This document shows positions 46,777-55,910 of a stretch of DNA of 64,000 nt, piece after piece. Position 1 is the stretch's first letter; each line of letters starts with the position of its first letter. Both the position numbers and the translations under genes were made by a program. The notes beneath the pieces are model-generated. The model made no database searches, was not told where the DNA came from, and saw only the letters and a program-made list of their open reading frames with translations. The stretch comes from Streptomyces marianii (GTDB taxonomy: Bacteria; Actinomycetota; Actinomycetes; Streptomycetales; Streptomycetaceae): contig NZ_VAWE01000001.1 in assembly GCF_005795905.1 (NCBI RefSeq), forward strand, positions 3,890,001-3,954,000. The letters run 5' to 3'.

Positions 46777-49080
46777 ATGCAACTCGCCGCGATCATCGTG
46801 TCGCTGGTCCTGACCGTGGTCGGCGTTGCGCTCATCGCCCGAGCCGTCGCGCAGATCTACCGGTTCGTGAAGCTCGGTCAGCCCGTGCCTGCGGGCAGCC
46901 GTACCGACGATCCCAAGGCCCGTACGGTCACCCTGGTCAAGGAGTTCCTCGGCCATACCCGGATGAACCGCTGGGGGATCGTGGGCTTCGCCCACTGGTT
47001 CGTCGCGATCGGCTTCCTGACGCTGCCGCCGACGCTCGCACAGGCGTACGGCCAGCTGTTCGAGGCCGACTGGACCCTGCCGGTCCTGGGCGGGTTCCTG
47101 CCCTTCGAGATGTACATCGAGTTCATCGGCCTGATGACCGTCGTCGGCATCCTCGCGCTCATCGCGATCCGGCTGCTGAACCTGCCGTCCCGCGCGGGCC
47201 GCAAGTCGCGCTTCGCCGGCTCCAAGGCATGGCAGGCGTACTTCGTCGAGTACGTCATCCTGACCATCGGCCTCGCGATCCTCGCCCTCCGCGGACTGGA
47301 GGGCGCGATCCATCACGTGGACCACTACGAGGCCGCGTACTTCGTCTCGTACCCGCTCGTCCTGGCCTTCGACGGGCTGAGCGTCCCCACCCTGCAGACG
47401 CTGGTCTACTTCACCGCCATGATCAAGATCGGCGTCTCGCTGATCTGGATGATCACGGTGTCGCTGAACACCAACATGGGTGTGGCCTGGCACCGCTTCC
47501 TGGGCTTCCCCAACATCTGGTTCAAGCGCAACGCCACCGGCGAGACCGCGCTGGGCGCCCTGCAGCCGATGACCTCGGGCGGCAAGGAGATCGACTTCGA
47601 GGACCCGGGCGAGGACGACGTCTTCGGCGTCTCCCAGGTCGAGCAGTTCTCCTGGAAGGGCATCCTCGACTTCTCCACCTGCACCGAGTGCGGCCGCTGC
47701 CAGTCGCAGTGCCCCGCCTGGAACACCGGCAAGCCGCTCTCCCCGAAGCTGCTGATCATGTCGCTGCGCGACCACGCGCACGCCAAGACCCCGTACCTGC
47801 TGGCCGGCGGCGGCAAGACCATGGAGGGCGAGGAGAAGGCGTCCGAGGAGCAGCTCAAGGACGTCCCGGCCGCCGCGCTGGCCGAGGCCGAGCGCCCGCT
47901 GATCGGCACCGCCGAGGAGAACGGCGTCATCGACCCGGACGTGCTGTGGTCGTGCACCACCTGCGGCGCGTGTGTGGAGCAGTGCCCGGTCGACATCGAG
48001 CACATCGACCACATCGTCGACATGCGCCGCTACCAGGTGATGATCGAGTCCTCGTTCCCGTCCGAGGCGGGCACGATGCTCAAGAACCTGGAGAAGAAGG
48101 GCAACCCCTGGGGCCTGGCCAAGAAGCAGCGCGTCGAGTGGACCAAGGAGGTCGACTTCGAGGTCCCGATCGTCGGCAAGGACGTCGAGGACCTCACCGA
48201 GGTCGACTACCTGTACTGGGTCGGCTGCGCCGGCGCCCTGGAGGACCGGGCCAAGAAGACCACCAAGGCCTTCGCCGAGCTGCTGCACATGGCGGGCGTC
48301 AAGTTCGCGATCATGGGCGGGGACGAGAAGTGCACCGGTGACTCCGCCCGCCGCCTCGGCAACGAACCCCTGTTCCAGCAACTCGGCCAGGAGAACGTGG
48401 CCATGCTGAACATGGCCTTCGGCGAGTCCCTCGGCGAGGACGGGGAGGTGGACGAGTCCACGAAGAAGCCGAAGGCCGCCAAGAAGATCGTCGCCACCTG
48501 CCCGCACTGCTTCAACACCATCGCCAACGAGTACCCTCAGCTCGGCGGTGAGTTCGAGGTCATCCACCACACCCAGCTGCTCCAGCACCTCATCGACGAG
48601 GGCAAGCTGATCCCGGTGACCCCGGTCGAGGGCCTGATCACCTACCACGACCCCTGCTACCTGGGCCGCCACAACAAGGTCTACACGCCCCCGCGCGAGA
48701 TCATGGACAAGGTGCCCGGCCTGCGCCAGCAGGAGATGCACCGCCACAAGGAGCGCGGCTTCTGCTGCGGCGCCGGCGGCGCCCGCATGTGGATGGAGGA
48801 GCGGATCGGCAAGCGCATCAACACCGAGCGCGTCGACGAGGCCCTGTCCCTCAACCCGGACATCGTCTCCACCGCCTGCCCGTTCTGCCTGGTGATGCTG
48901 TCCGACTCGGTCAACGGCAAGAAGGGCGAGGGCAAGGCCAAGGAGTCCCTCCAGGTCGTCGACGTGGCCCAGCTGCTGCTCGACTCGGTGAAGACCCCGG
49001 CCGGCCCGGGTGACGACGGCGACGCGGACGACACGGCACCGGCGGACTCGCCGGACCCGGAACCGGAACCCGTGAAGTAG
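46777..49080 (+). CDS. Membrane (Fe-S)-binding heterodisulfide-reductase-like oxidoreductase
   Basis: The 767-residue protein has an N-terminal membrane domain (about 1-235, starting MQLAAIIVSLVLTVVGVALIARAV, five to six helices, with His residues that could bind heme). A ferredoxin-like domain follows with CTECGRCQSQCP and CTTCGACVEQCPVDIEH, two 4Fe-4S sites. The C-terminal HdrD/GlpC-type part has two CCG-type modules (CPHCFNTIANEYPQLGG with HDPCYLGRHNKVY, and RGFCCGAGGARMWMEE with CPFCLVML). It likely passes electrons between a soluble donor and the quinone pool. ATG 46777 follows GAGGAG. It is monocistronic with a terminator behind it. Confidence 0.92.
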   Translation: MQLAAIIVSLVLTVVGVALIARAVAQIYRFVKLGQPVPAGSRTDDPKARTVTLVKEFLGHTRMNRWGIVGFAHWFVAIGFLTLPPTLAQAYGQLFEADWTLPVLGGFLPFEMYIEFIGLMTVVGILALIAIRLLNLPSRAGRKSRFAGSKAWQAYFVEYVILTIGLAILALRGLEGAIHHVDHYEAAYFVSYPLVLAFDGLSVPTLQTLVYFTAMIKIGVSLIWMITVSLNTNMGVAWHRFLGFPNIWFKRNATGETALGALQPMTSGGKEIDFEDPGEDDVFGVSQVEQFSWKGILDFSTCTECGRCQSQCPAWNTGKPLSPKLLIMSLRDHAHAKTPYLLAGGGKTMEGEEKASEEQLKDVPAAALAEAERPLIGTAEENGVIDPDVLWSCTTCGACVEQCPVDIEHIDHIVDMRRYQVMIESSFPSEAGTMLKNLEKKGNPWGLAKKQRVEWTKEVDFEVPIVGKDVEDLTEVDYLYWVGCAGALEDRAKKTTKAFAELLHMAGVKFAIMGGDEKCTGDSARRLGNEPLFQQLGQENVAMLNMAFGESLGEDGEVDESTKKPKAAKKIVATCPHCFNTIANEYPQLGGEFEVIHHTQLLQHLIDEGKLIPVTPVEGLITYHDPCYLGRHNKVYTPPREIMDKVPGLRQQEMHRHKERGFCCGAGGARMWMEERIGKRINTERVDEALSLNPDIVSTACPFCLVMLSDSVNGKKGEGKAKESLQVVDVAQLLLDSVKTPAGPGDDGDADDTAPADSPDPEPEPVK

Positions 49081-49101
49081 TCGTCCGCAAGGACGAGCGG
49101 C

Positions 49102-49140
49102 AAGCGGCCGGATCTGCCTCGGGGGCAGGACCGGCCGCTT
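49102..49140 (+). terminator. Terminator after the Fe-S oxidoreductase gene
   Basis: AAGCGGCCGG (49102-49111) pairs with CCGGCCGCTT (49131-49140), and the enclosed CTGCC/GGCAG extends the stem. It starts 22 bp after the stop codon. Confidence 0.8.
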
Positions 49141-49300
49141 CTGCGTGTGCGGCGACGTGGCACCGGGCCGCTCCCGGGCCCGGCGAACTGCCGGCCATCC
49201 GGCCATTGGCTGATGCATCTGACAGGGGCATGATGATGCGGCCCGGGGTTCCGCTTCCCGGGCCCGGCAAAGCGGATGGACGAACGGGAGTGGTGCCGTC

Positions 49301-50449
49301 GTGGTGCGTCTACTGCGCAAGGCCGCGCTGACGGGCGCGGTCGCGCTGCTGCTGGCGCCGCTGGCCGGCTGCGGCCTCGTCCCGCCCTCCCGCTCCGGGC
49401 CCGAACGCCAAGCCGCACCCCGCTCGGCCCCGCCGCGGGCCCTCGCGGACCAGGCGGCGCCCCCGGCCCTCCCGGTCCCGCGCGGCGGCGGCAGCCGTGT
49501 ACCGGAGGACTTCAACGGCGACGGCCACCGGGACCTCGTCCTCAACGACCTGGTCAAGGCGCCCGGAGCGGGCCACGACGACGACGCGGGCATCGGCATC
49601 GTGTACGGCACCGGCGGCGGCACCGCGACCGCCTCCGCCACGAAGGGCCCCGTCTCCCCGGCCGTCCGCCAGCTCCTGTCGCCGCGCGCCAACGGCGCAC
49701 CCGTCGCCGGCACCCTGCCCGCCGCCTTCGACGCCGCCGCCGCGTGCGACCTGGACGGGGACGGCTTCAGCGACCTGGTCGTCGCCACGGACCCCCCGTA
49801 CGACGGCACCGGACGCCCGCCCGTCCCGCTGCAGCTGCTCTTCGGCAGCCCGTCCGGACTCACCGGGAGGGCGGTCGTCCTGCGGATCCCCGAGCAGGCC
49901 CGGTACGGCAACGAGTGGCCCGACCACCCCGTCTGCGGCGACTTCGACGGCGACGGCGCCCAGGACCTCGCGGTGACCGCGAGCGAGGGCCGGGTGAGCT
50001 TCCTGCGCGGCCCCTTCGGACGCACCGGCGCGCCGCGCGGCGCCACAGCCGCAGCGCCGGGTGCGGGCCCCGTGCTCGCCGCCCCCACACCGCGGCCGGA
50101 CACGGACGGCGACGGCTACGACGACCTGGTCCACGCCACCGGCCCCCTGGTCCCCGGCGCACAGGCGGAGGGCGCGCTCCTGCGCGGCGGCCCCGACGGC
50201 CCCGGCCGGCCCGGCGGCCGGTACACGTTCCAGGCCGTGCCACTACCACCCGCGCCCCCGCTCCCGGCCGGCGAGACCGCCCCCGTCACCGAGTTGCTCC
50301 GCCGCGCGGACTTCGACGGGGACGGGCGCGCGGACATCGTGACCCGTACGCACCGGGGCGAGAACGCGGACGTCATCGCCGTCCACCCGGGCGCGGGGGA
50401 CCGGCACCGGCCCCTGGTCACGTTCAGCACCTCGGTGTTCCTCGGCTGA
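49301..50449 (+). CDS. FG-GAP/VCBS-repeat lipoprotein
   Basis: The 382-residue protein has a lipoprotein signal peptide with lipobox LAGC (Cys at about residue 24) after MVRLLRKAALTGAVALLLAPLAG. The mature part is a beta-propeller-like set of integrin-type repeats, each with a D-x-(D/N)-G-D-G calcium-type loop: EDFNGDGHRDLVLND, CDLDGDGFSDLVVA, GDFDGDGAQDLAVT, PDTDGDGYDDLVHA and ADFDGDGRADIVTR. It is a surface-anchored protein likely to bind calcium and possibly polysaccharide or protein. The annotated start is GTG 49301. Confidence 0.9.
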   Translation: MVRLLRKAALTGAVALLLAPLAGCGLVPPSRSGPERQAAPRSAPPRALADQAAPPALPVPRGGGSRVPEDFNGDGHRDLVLNDLVKAPGAGHDDDAGIGIVYGTGGGTATASATKGPVSPAVRQLLSPRANGAPVAGTLPAAFDAAAACDLDGDGFSDLVVATDPPYDGTGRPPVPLQLLFGSPSGLTGRAVVLRIPEQARYGNEWPDHPVCGDFDGDGAQDLAVTASEGRVSFLRGPFGRTGAPRGATAAAPGAGPVLAAPTPRPDTDGDGYDDLVHATGPLVPGAQAEGALLRGGPDGPGRPGGRYTFQAVPLPPAPPLPAGETAPVTELLRRADFDGDGRADIVTRTHRGENADVIAVHPGAGDRHRPLVTFSTSVFLG

Positions 50450-50918
50450 GGCGGGGCGACGGGCGGCCGAGTGGAGACACGGCCGGCGCAGCCCCCGGGC
50501 CGAAGGCCCGGGACAGCCCCGGCAGCCGCAGGCCGCACATGGCCCGGAACAACCCCGGCACCGCAGGCCGCACATGGCCCGGAACGGAGGTCCCCGGCAC
50601 TCGGAGAGCCGAGGCCGCCGCTCGGGAGCCGCAGGCCGCACATGGCCCGGAACAACCCCGGCACCGCAGGCCGCACATGGCCCGGGACGGAGGTCCCCGG
50701 CGCTCGGAGAGCCGAGGCCGCCGCTCGGGAGCCGAGTCACCGGCGCCCCGGGAGAGAGTCACCGGCGGTCGCGAGGGCCGCCGGGTCCGTGGCCCCCTGT
50801 GCGGACCTCCGCCGGACCCCCGGGATCCCCCTAGGGGATGTCACAGCTCGGCCGCAAAGGTCCCCCGGTTACCCGGCTCCGGACACCGGACACAGCGGGA
50901 CCGGGTACGTTCGAATGC
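50450..50918. other. Repeat-filled gap between the FG-GAP lipoprotein and the Yip1-like gene
   Basis: About 470 bp without a supported gene. Most is occupied by the 103-bp tandem repeat listed separately. The final 30 bp carry a TACGTT (50906-50911) 7 bp before GTG 50919, suggesting a -10 element and a leaderless transcript for the next gene. Confidence 0.5.
50524..50729. repeat. 103-bp tandem repeat with internal CCGCAGGCCGCACATGGCCC units
   Basis: Two near-identical 103-bp copies (50524-50626 and 50627-50729) follow the FG-GAP gene. Each contains the core CCGCAGGCCGCACATGGCCC twice, about 37 bp apart, so the core occurs four times. Copies differ by a few bases. No spacers or CRISPR-like dyad is present. 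Confidence 0.85.
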
Positions 50919-51869
50919 GTGGCTGGATTCAGGATCGGACGCGGCCGGGACAACAACCGCACCCCGCAACAACAACCGCAGCAGGCCCCTCCGGGGCCGT
51001 ACGGACAGCAGTACGGCCCCGGAGGAGGCCAGGCGGCGCCGTCGCACCCCCCGCAGCAGTGGCCCCGCGGAGGCGGCGGACACGGCGGACAGGGATACGC
51101 ACACGGGCACGGCAACAGGCACGGGCACGGGCACGGGCAACCGTACGGCGAGCCCGAGTACTTCGGCGACCCCTACCAGCAGCACCAGCAGGGCGGTCAC
51201 CAGGGCGGCGGCCACGGCGCCGACCCGTACGCCGACAACCCCGGCCACACCCGGGCCTTCAGCGTCGGCGAGGACCCGTACGGCGACGGCTCGACGTACC
51301 ACGCCGGCGCCGCACCCGTCCCCTCCGGCCCGCGCCTGCACTGGAAGGAACTGCTGAGCGGGATCGTGCTGCGCCCCGGCCCGACCTTCCTCCAGATGCG
51401 GGACTACCCGGTCTGGGGCCCGGCGCTGAGCGTCACGTTCCTCTACGGCCTGCTCGCAATCTTCGGATTCGACCAGACGCGCGACGAGGCGATCAACGCG
51501 CCGTTCGCGAGCGCGCTGACGTCCGTGATCATCACGGGTGTGGGTTTCGTGCTCGGCGGTCTGGTCCTCGGCGCGGTCACCCACACCCTGGCCCGCCAAC
51601 TCGGCGGCGACGGGGCGTGGCAGCCGACGGTGGGCCTCTCCATGCTGATCATGTCCCTCACGGACGCCCCGAGGCTTCTCGTCGCCCTCTTCCTCGGCGG
51701 TGAGAACTCGCTGGTGCAGGTGGTGGGCTGGGCGACCTGGCTGGCGGCGGCCGCGCTGTTCACCTCCATGGTGAGCAAGTCGCACGACCTGCCGTGGCCG
51801 AAGGCGCTCGGCGCCTCGGCGCTCCAGCTGATCGCGCTGCTCGCGATCATCAAGCTCGGCACGATCTGA
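50919..51869 (+). CDS. Yip1-family membrane protein
   Basis: The 316-residue protein begins VAGFRIGRGRDNNRTPQQQ, followed by a disordered Gln/Gly/His/Pro-rich region (to about residue 135, with HGHGNRHGHGHGQ). The membrane domain starts at LHWKELLSGIVLRPGPTFLQMRDYPVWG and has five helices of the Yip1 type. ATG is absent near the domain, so GTG 50919 is taken; no ribosome-binding site precedes it and the transcript may be leaderless. Function is unknown; the His-rich tail may bind metals. Confidence 0.82.
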   Translation: MAGFRIGRGRDNNRTPQQQPQQAPPGPYGQQYGPGGGQAAPSHPPQQWPRGGGGHGGQGYAHGHGNRHGHGHGQPYGEPEYFGDPYQQHQQGGHQGGGHGADPYADNPGHTRAFSVGEDPYGDGSTYHAGAAPVPSGPRLHWKELLSGIVLRPGPTFLQMRDYPVWGPALSVTFLYGLLAIFGFDQTRDEAINAPFASALTSVIITGVGFVLGGLVLGAVTHTLARQLGGDGAWQPTVGLSMLIMSLTDAPRLLVALFLGGENSLVQVVGWATWLAAAALFTSMVSKSHDLPWPKALGASALQLIALLAIIKLGTI

Positions 51870-51900
51870 CCGGCGTCCCGGCCACGGGACGGACCACGAC

Positions 51901-51932
51901 CGAGGCCCCTGCCACACGCGGCAGGGGCCTCG
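51901..51932 (+). terminator. Terminator after the Yip1-like gene
   Basis: CGAGGCCCCTGCC (51901-51913) pairs perfectly with GGCAGGGGCCTCG (51920-51932) around a 6-nt loop, 32 bp after the stop codon. The phosphoribosyltransferase remnant ends from the other side 35 bp away, so the stem may serve both. Confidence 0.88.
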
Positions 51933-51966
51933 TCGGTGCACTCGGGGGTACGCGGCCGCGGGGCGG

Positions 51967-52020
51967 TCAGGCGTCCAGGACCTGGCCGCTGCGCCGCACG
52001 ACGGGCTTCTCGACGCTCCA
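51967..52020 (-). pseudogene. 3' end of a phosphoribosyltransferase gene, cut off
   Basis: Reverse-strand codons 52020-51967 encode WSVEKPVVRRSGQVLDA and a stop. From memory, conserved Streptomyces xanthine/hypoxanthine-type phosphoribosyltransferases end in FPWSV-x-x-PVV-x-R-x-GQVLDA. Directly upstream the frame loses this similarity (residue before W is Ala, then Ser, Lys). The 5' end of such a gene is at 55,911-56,120 on the same strand, and mobile DNA lies between. About 100 middle codons are missing. Confidence 0.6.
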
Positions 52021-52027
52021 AGCGGAC

Positions 52028-53160
52028 TTGACTGTATGGGGGTTCTACACCCGGATCTCTCGGGACGACGAGGGCGACGCGCTGGGTGTGGCCCGCCAGC
52101 AGCAGGACTGCGAGCGTCTGGCCGATCTTCGGTCCTGGCAGGCAGTGAAGACCTACGAGGACAACGACGTCTCAGCGTTTCAAGCGGAACTTCGTCCGTG
52201 ACGGGTTCGAGCTGATGGTGAAGGACCTGAGCGCCGGCCTGATCGACGGCATCGTCGCTTACGACCTGGACCGCCTTGCCAGACGGCCGCGCGACCCGGA
52301 ACGGCTGATCGAGACCTTCGACGAGCGCCCCAAGCTGGAGTTCGCGACGGTCACCAACGATGTGAACCTGGGAACGCGGGACGGCCGGACCATGGCCCGC
52401 ATCATGGTCGCGTTCGCCAACAAGTCCTCGCATGACGCGTCCCGCCGGATCAAGCGCAAGCACCTGGAGCTGGCCCAGCAGGGCGAGGACAGCGGCGGCC
52501 CGGCACCGTACGGATGGCGCAAGGACGATCGGACGAAGGTCGACCCCGAGGCCGCGCGAGCGATCCGCGAAGCACAGCAAGAGATCCTTGCCGGGGGTCC
52601 GCATCGGCATGATCCGCGCCCGTCGGTGGGAACAGGGACTCGGCAACCCGCGTGCCGGCACCAAGCGCATGGCACACCACCACGTCGAGCACATCCTGAC
52701 CAACCCTCGGCTTGTCGGGTACCGCACGTACCACGGCGAGATCCTGACCGGGGACGGCGGAGAACCCATCAAGGGCTAATGGGAGCCGATCAACACCGTC
52801 GCCGAGTGGGAGGCGGTGTGTGCTGCCATTGCGGAGCGCAAGCAACAACAGCGCCCGGGATAGCTCCTGGCCCGCAAGTACCTGCTGTCAGGCATCGCCC
52901 GGTGCGGACTCTGCAGGACCAAGATTCGGGGACAGGTCAACCAGCGCTGGAAGCCAGGCTCACAGGCAGCCCGGTACACGTATCAGTGCTCGGTGGTCAA
53001 CGGCGGGTGCGGCAAGGTCGGGCGCGTGGGTGAGCCCGTCGACAGACTGATCGCGGAACTGGTGCTGGAGGAGCAGCGCGAGAAGGCGGCCGCACGAAGG
53101 GTGCCGGTCGAGCAGCAGTGGCCCCGGGAAGCCGAGTTGGAACCGAAGCGGACGGTTCGA
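52028..53160 (+). pseudogene. Decayed large serine recombinase (integrase)
   Basis: The first frame reads VWGFYTRISRDDEGDALGVARQQQDCERLADLRSW, the serine-recombinase N-terminus with catalytic Ser in Y-T-R-I-S. After a frameshift near 52,185 the next frame gives LSAGLIDGIVAYDLDRLARRPRDPERLIETF and the resolvase body, and a second shift occurs near 52,600. The third frame gives the recombinase domain (VEHILTNPRLVGYRTYHGEI), then a TAA at 52,777, a TAG at 52,861 and a zinc-ribbon remnant (CGLCRTKIRGQ...CSVVNGGCGKV). At least two frameshifts and two stops make it non-functional. It begins beside the broken phosphoribosyltransferase end. Confidence 0.9.
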
Positions 53161-53163
53161 CAT

Positions 53164-53631
53164 TCAGCCTTTGACTCCGCTCAGGTAGATGGTGACCTGG
53201 CGTACGCCGCCGGAGGACGGGCCGAACTGCATGTCGCCCGAAGCGTTCCTGAACCGCTGCGTGCCCCCGGTCACCTCAGCAGGGAAGGTCTGGAAGTTCA
53301 CTTCCGTGATGGCCTTGTACCCGATCTGACCGTCGGGCGTTCTGAACCCCCCCATGCACATCAGTCTGCGGGGAGTTGCAGACTCAACCTGGCAGGCGTT
53401 GACGAAGCTTCCGTACGACTTGTCATCCTTTTCCACGGTTCCTGTCGAACCGAAGAAACTACCGGGCGTATTGTCGGTGTTGCTGCCGTACGAGTTCTCG
53501 TTTGTCAGGATCAGCGTCAGGACCACGGTCTTGTTGTGCCCGTCCGCCTGAGCCGGCGATCCCACAGCAGCCAGTCCCCCGAGAGCGAGAACCGCCGCGA
53601 CGACCGTTCGTGACAACTTTGCCTTGTGCAT
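53164..53631 (-). CDS. Secreted protein of dirigent/allene-oxide-cyclase-like barrel type
   Basis: The 155-residue protein has a signal peptide (MHKAKLSRTVVAAVLALGGLAAVGSPAQA, cut near residue 29) and a mature domain of about 125 residues. The latter has ENSYGSNTDNTPGSFFGSTG, GGFRTPDGQIGYKAITEVNFQTFPAEVTGGTQRFRNASGDMQF and QVTIYLSGVKG. This pattern of short strands with G-T-x-R-F-x-x-A-x-G-x-(M/I) resembles the allene oxide cyclase/dirigent barrel. Two Cys (NACQVE, LMCMGG) could form a disulfide. It appears intact inside the mobile patchwork and so is a possible cargo gene. Confidence 0.75.
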   Translation of the reverse strand: MHKAKLSRTVVAAVLALGGLAAVGSPAQADGHNKTVVLTLILTNENSYGSNTDNTPGSFFGSTGTVEKDDKSYGSFVNACQVESATPRRLMCMGGFRTPDGQIGYKAITEVNFQTFPAEVTGGTQRFRNASGDMQFGPSSGGVRQVTIYLSGVKG

Positions 53632-53792
53632 GATCAGACTCTTTCGCTTCTGGACTGGTGGCTGCCCGAGGGATGCCGGGCGATGGCCTCATTCTCAGTA
53701 GCAGGACCGAGGGCTGCCACCGCAGGAGCGCAACCGTTGGGCCATTCAGCCTCCGGCGGCATCGACCGTGACGAAGGGGTACTACGACTCCC

Positions 53793-54169
53793 TCAGCGTC
53801 GCAGCTTGCTGTAGCCGTTCATCCACGAGTGGGAGCGCTCGACCACCCACCCCTTGCCTGCCTGGATCGGTGCGGGCACGCCCTTGCGGGTGATCTCGCC
53901 GGTGAATCCAGTGAGCCGTGGCGGTTGGCGCCTGTGAAGACGATCCCCAGAGGGACTCCGGCCGCGTCGGCGGACACCGATCGCCTCAGGCCCTGCTTGC
54001 CCCGGTCAACCGGGGAGCGTACGGCTCCCTCACCGCCCAGGGGAGCTTTCGGATGCAGCCTTCCACGGAGATCTCGGCCAGTACCAGACCGATCATCCCC
54101 AAGCACGGCCATCACCGCAGCGAGGCGTCCAGGGGCGGGATGAGCGGGCGCTGAGCAGTCAGCACCCAC
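53793..54169 (-). pseudogene. Decayed IS5-family transposase remnant
   Basis: One reverse frame contains VRSPVDRGKQGLRRSVSADAAGVPLGIVFTGANRHGS, the central DDE region of IS5-type transposases. Another frame continues with GWVVERSHSWMNGYSKLRR and a stop, the C-terminal Glu region. The parts are in different frames and the N-terminal third is absent. The remnant abuts the left end of the intact IS at 54,169. Confidence 0.85.
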
Positions 54170-54312
54170 TCAGAAGCCATCCGCTTTCCGATCAGTGGGT
54201 TTGTCGGTCGAACAAGGGTCTTGATCGGGTGATCGCGGTGGGGTCGGTGCATGAAGGCAGGGCCTCGCGGTAGCTCGGGGTTGTCGAAGCCAACGAGCAC
54301 CGGGAGGCCCTG

Positions 54313-55254
54313 TTGCTGCAGTCTGTCGCGCTTGCGTCTGTGGAGTCCAACGAGCCGTCTCCGGCGTGTGACTGTCTCGCGCACAGGTTCGGCAACGCGG
54401 CGGACGGACCGGACCGCGTCCCGTGTTACGGCTCCGACCTGACGGAGGCGGAATGGCAGGTCATCCGGCCGCTGCTGCCGGTCCCCGCGTGGCTTCAGGG
54501 GCGGGGCGGCAGACCGGAGGGCTATTGCCACCGCGTCATGCTTGATGCGGTCCGCTATGTCGTCGACAACGGCGTCAAGTGGGTCAACCTGCCCTGTGAC
54601 TTCCCGCCGTACCGACGAGTGCACGCGTTCGCCCGACGCTGGCAGGTGACGGGCCTGCTCACCGAGCTCCACGACCGGCTGCGCGACAAGGTCCGCCAGA
54701 AGGAAGGCCGTTCGTCGGACCCGACGGCCGCCATCGTGGACTCGCAGTCACTGCGGGCGGCGACGAACATCCCGCGCTCGACGTCCGGGTGGGACGGCGG
54801 GAAGAAGGTGGGCGGCCGCAAGCGGCACCTGGTCGTGGACTGCCTCGGCCTGGTCCTGGCCGTTGCGGTGACCGCGGCAAGCGTGCAGGACCGCGACGCC
54901 GCCGTCCCGCTGCTCGAGCGGCTGCGCACCATGTACTTCTCCATCCGCCTCGTCTGGGCGGACGGCGGTTATGCGGGTCGGCTCGTCGGCTGGGCAGCCG
55001 AGAAACTCCAGCTCACCCTTGAGATCGTCAAACGCACCGACGACACCAGCGGGTTCGTGGTGCTGCCGCGCAGGTGGGTCGTGGAGCGCACCCTGAGCTG
55101 GCTGATGCGCTCGCGCCGCCTGGTGCGTGACTACGAGACACTGCCCGCCATGCACGAGGCCATAGTGCTGTGGTCCATGACCATGCTCATGGGCAGCCGC
55201 CTGGCCGGGCGCCGGCCAGGCGCCTTCAGCCGGCCGACGCCGCGAGCGAGGTGA
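54313..55254 (+). CDS. IS5-family transposase
   Basis: The 313-residue transposase has an N-terminal DUF4096-like domain (SDLTEAEWQVIRPLLPVPAWLQGRGGRPEGYCHRVMLDAVRYVVDNGVKWVNLP in outline). The DDE catalytic part has Asp in AAIVDSQSLRAATNIPRS, Asp in VWADGGYAGRLVGWA, and Glu in RRWVVERTLSWLMRSRRLVRDYE. The TTG at 54313 is the likely start since GGGAGG lies 5 bp upstream. All catalytic residues are present. Confidence 0.93.
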   Translation: MLQSVALASVESNEPSPACDCLAHRFGNAADGPDRVPCYGSDLTEAEWQVIRPLLPVPAWLQGRGGRPEGYCHRVMLDAVRYVVDNGVKWVNLPCDFPPYRRVHAFARRWQVTGLLTELHDRLRDKVRQKEGRSSDPTAAIVDSQSLRAATNIPRSTSGWDGGKKVGGRKRHLVVDCLGLVLAVAVTAASVQDRDAAVPLLERLRTMYFSIRLVWADGGYAGRLVGWAAEKLQLTLEIVKRTDDTSGFVVLPRRWVVERTLSWLMRSRRLVRDYETLPAMHEAIVLWSMTMLMGSRLAGRRPGAFSRPTPRAR

Positions 55255-55684
55255 ACACCCCCGGCCGCACCTGGAGCGCCCACCCCCGCTCCACCAGGCG
55301 TTTCGCCTTCGACCGCAGCCCCTCGACCTTCGCCGGGACCGCCTGAAGGCCCAGGGCCGCGGCCAGCTGCTGGCACCGCACACCCTCCCGGGCCGCATCC
55401 GACTCCAGCACGGACATGATCCGCTGGTAGTCCGCAGGCAGGACCGCCGCCGTCATGCCCTCGGTCCGTCTGGGCACCACCGCACTCACCACCGGCTCCG
55501 CGACCACGACGGGCGGCTCGGCCAGCACCTCGGCCACCGTCACGCGGGCATCCGCCAGACGCTGAAGTGCCCGTTCCGCCTCGCCAAGGGCAGCCTCCAC
55601 CCGCTCAGCCTCCTCCCGCAGCCGTGCCACCTCTTCCCGCACCTTCTTCTCCCGAGCCTCCAGCAGACCGAGCACCGACGGCAC
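55226..55684 (-). CDS. IS passenger: coiled-coil plus winged-helix-like protein of unknown function
   Basis: The 152-residue protein starts at GTG 55684 behind a perfect GGAGGT site. Residues 5-60 form a charged coiled coil (LLEAREKKVREEVARLREEAERVEAALGEAERALQRLADAR in outline). A Val/Pro-rich link follows, then from about 85 a winged-helix-like region (LPADYQRIMSVLESDAAREGVRCQQLAAALGL, VEGLRSKAKRLVERGWALQVRPGVFTSL). It lies wholly inside the inverted repeats of the IS and converges with the transposase gene. It could bind DNA, perhaps the IS ends or a host site. I recall similar frames next to Streptomyces transposases but no assigned function. Confidence 0.7.
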   Translation of the reverse strand: MPSVLGLLEAREKKVREEVARLREEAERVEAALGEAERALQRLADARVTVAEVLAEPPVVVAEPVVSAVVPRRTEGMTAAVLPADYQRIMSVLESDAAREGVRCQQLAAALGLQAVPAKVEGLRSKAKRLVERGWALQVRPGVFTSLAASAG

Positions 55685-55910
55685 CAGCCACCTCCACAAG
55701 CGAGACGAGCAGACGAACCACGCCCATCTCTCCCGCCGCCAGCCGGAGTTCATGCCCACCCAGCCCGAACCAAACGATCACGTTCGGAAAGCGGATGGCT
55801 TCTCAGCACACAGACCATGATCAGCGATGATCAATGCAAACGAACGGCAAGATCAGCCAAGTCCTGCAGGCCACTTCATCTGCCCGTTCGCCAAGGCCAG
55901 ACACTGAGTG

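Larger units (their letters stand above)
54169..55806. mobile_element. IS5-type element of 1.63 kb with a passenger gene and CTCAG target repeats
   Basis: The ends 54174-54191 and 55784-55801 are perfect inverted repeats of AAGCCATCCGCTTTCCGA. Both are flanked by the direct repeat CTCAG (54169-54173 and 55802-55806), fitting the C-T-N-A-G target of IS5-group elements. Inside are a transposase on the forward strand and a converging, well-formed non-transposase gene on the reverse strand, overlapping by 29 bp. No frameshifts are visible, so the element appears intact. Confidence 0.9.

Noticed and set aside
50524..50729. CRISPR-like array
   Set aside because: The core recurs at alternating 37- and 66-bp distances within a 103-bp duplication; intervening sequence is itself duplicated rather than unique.
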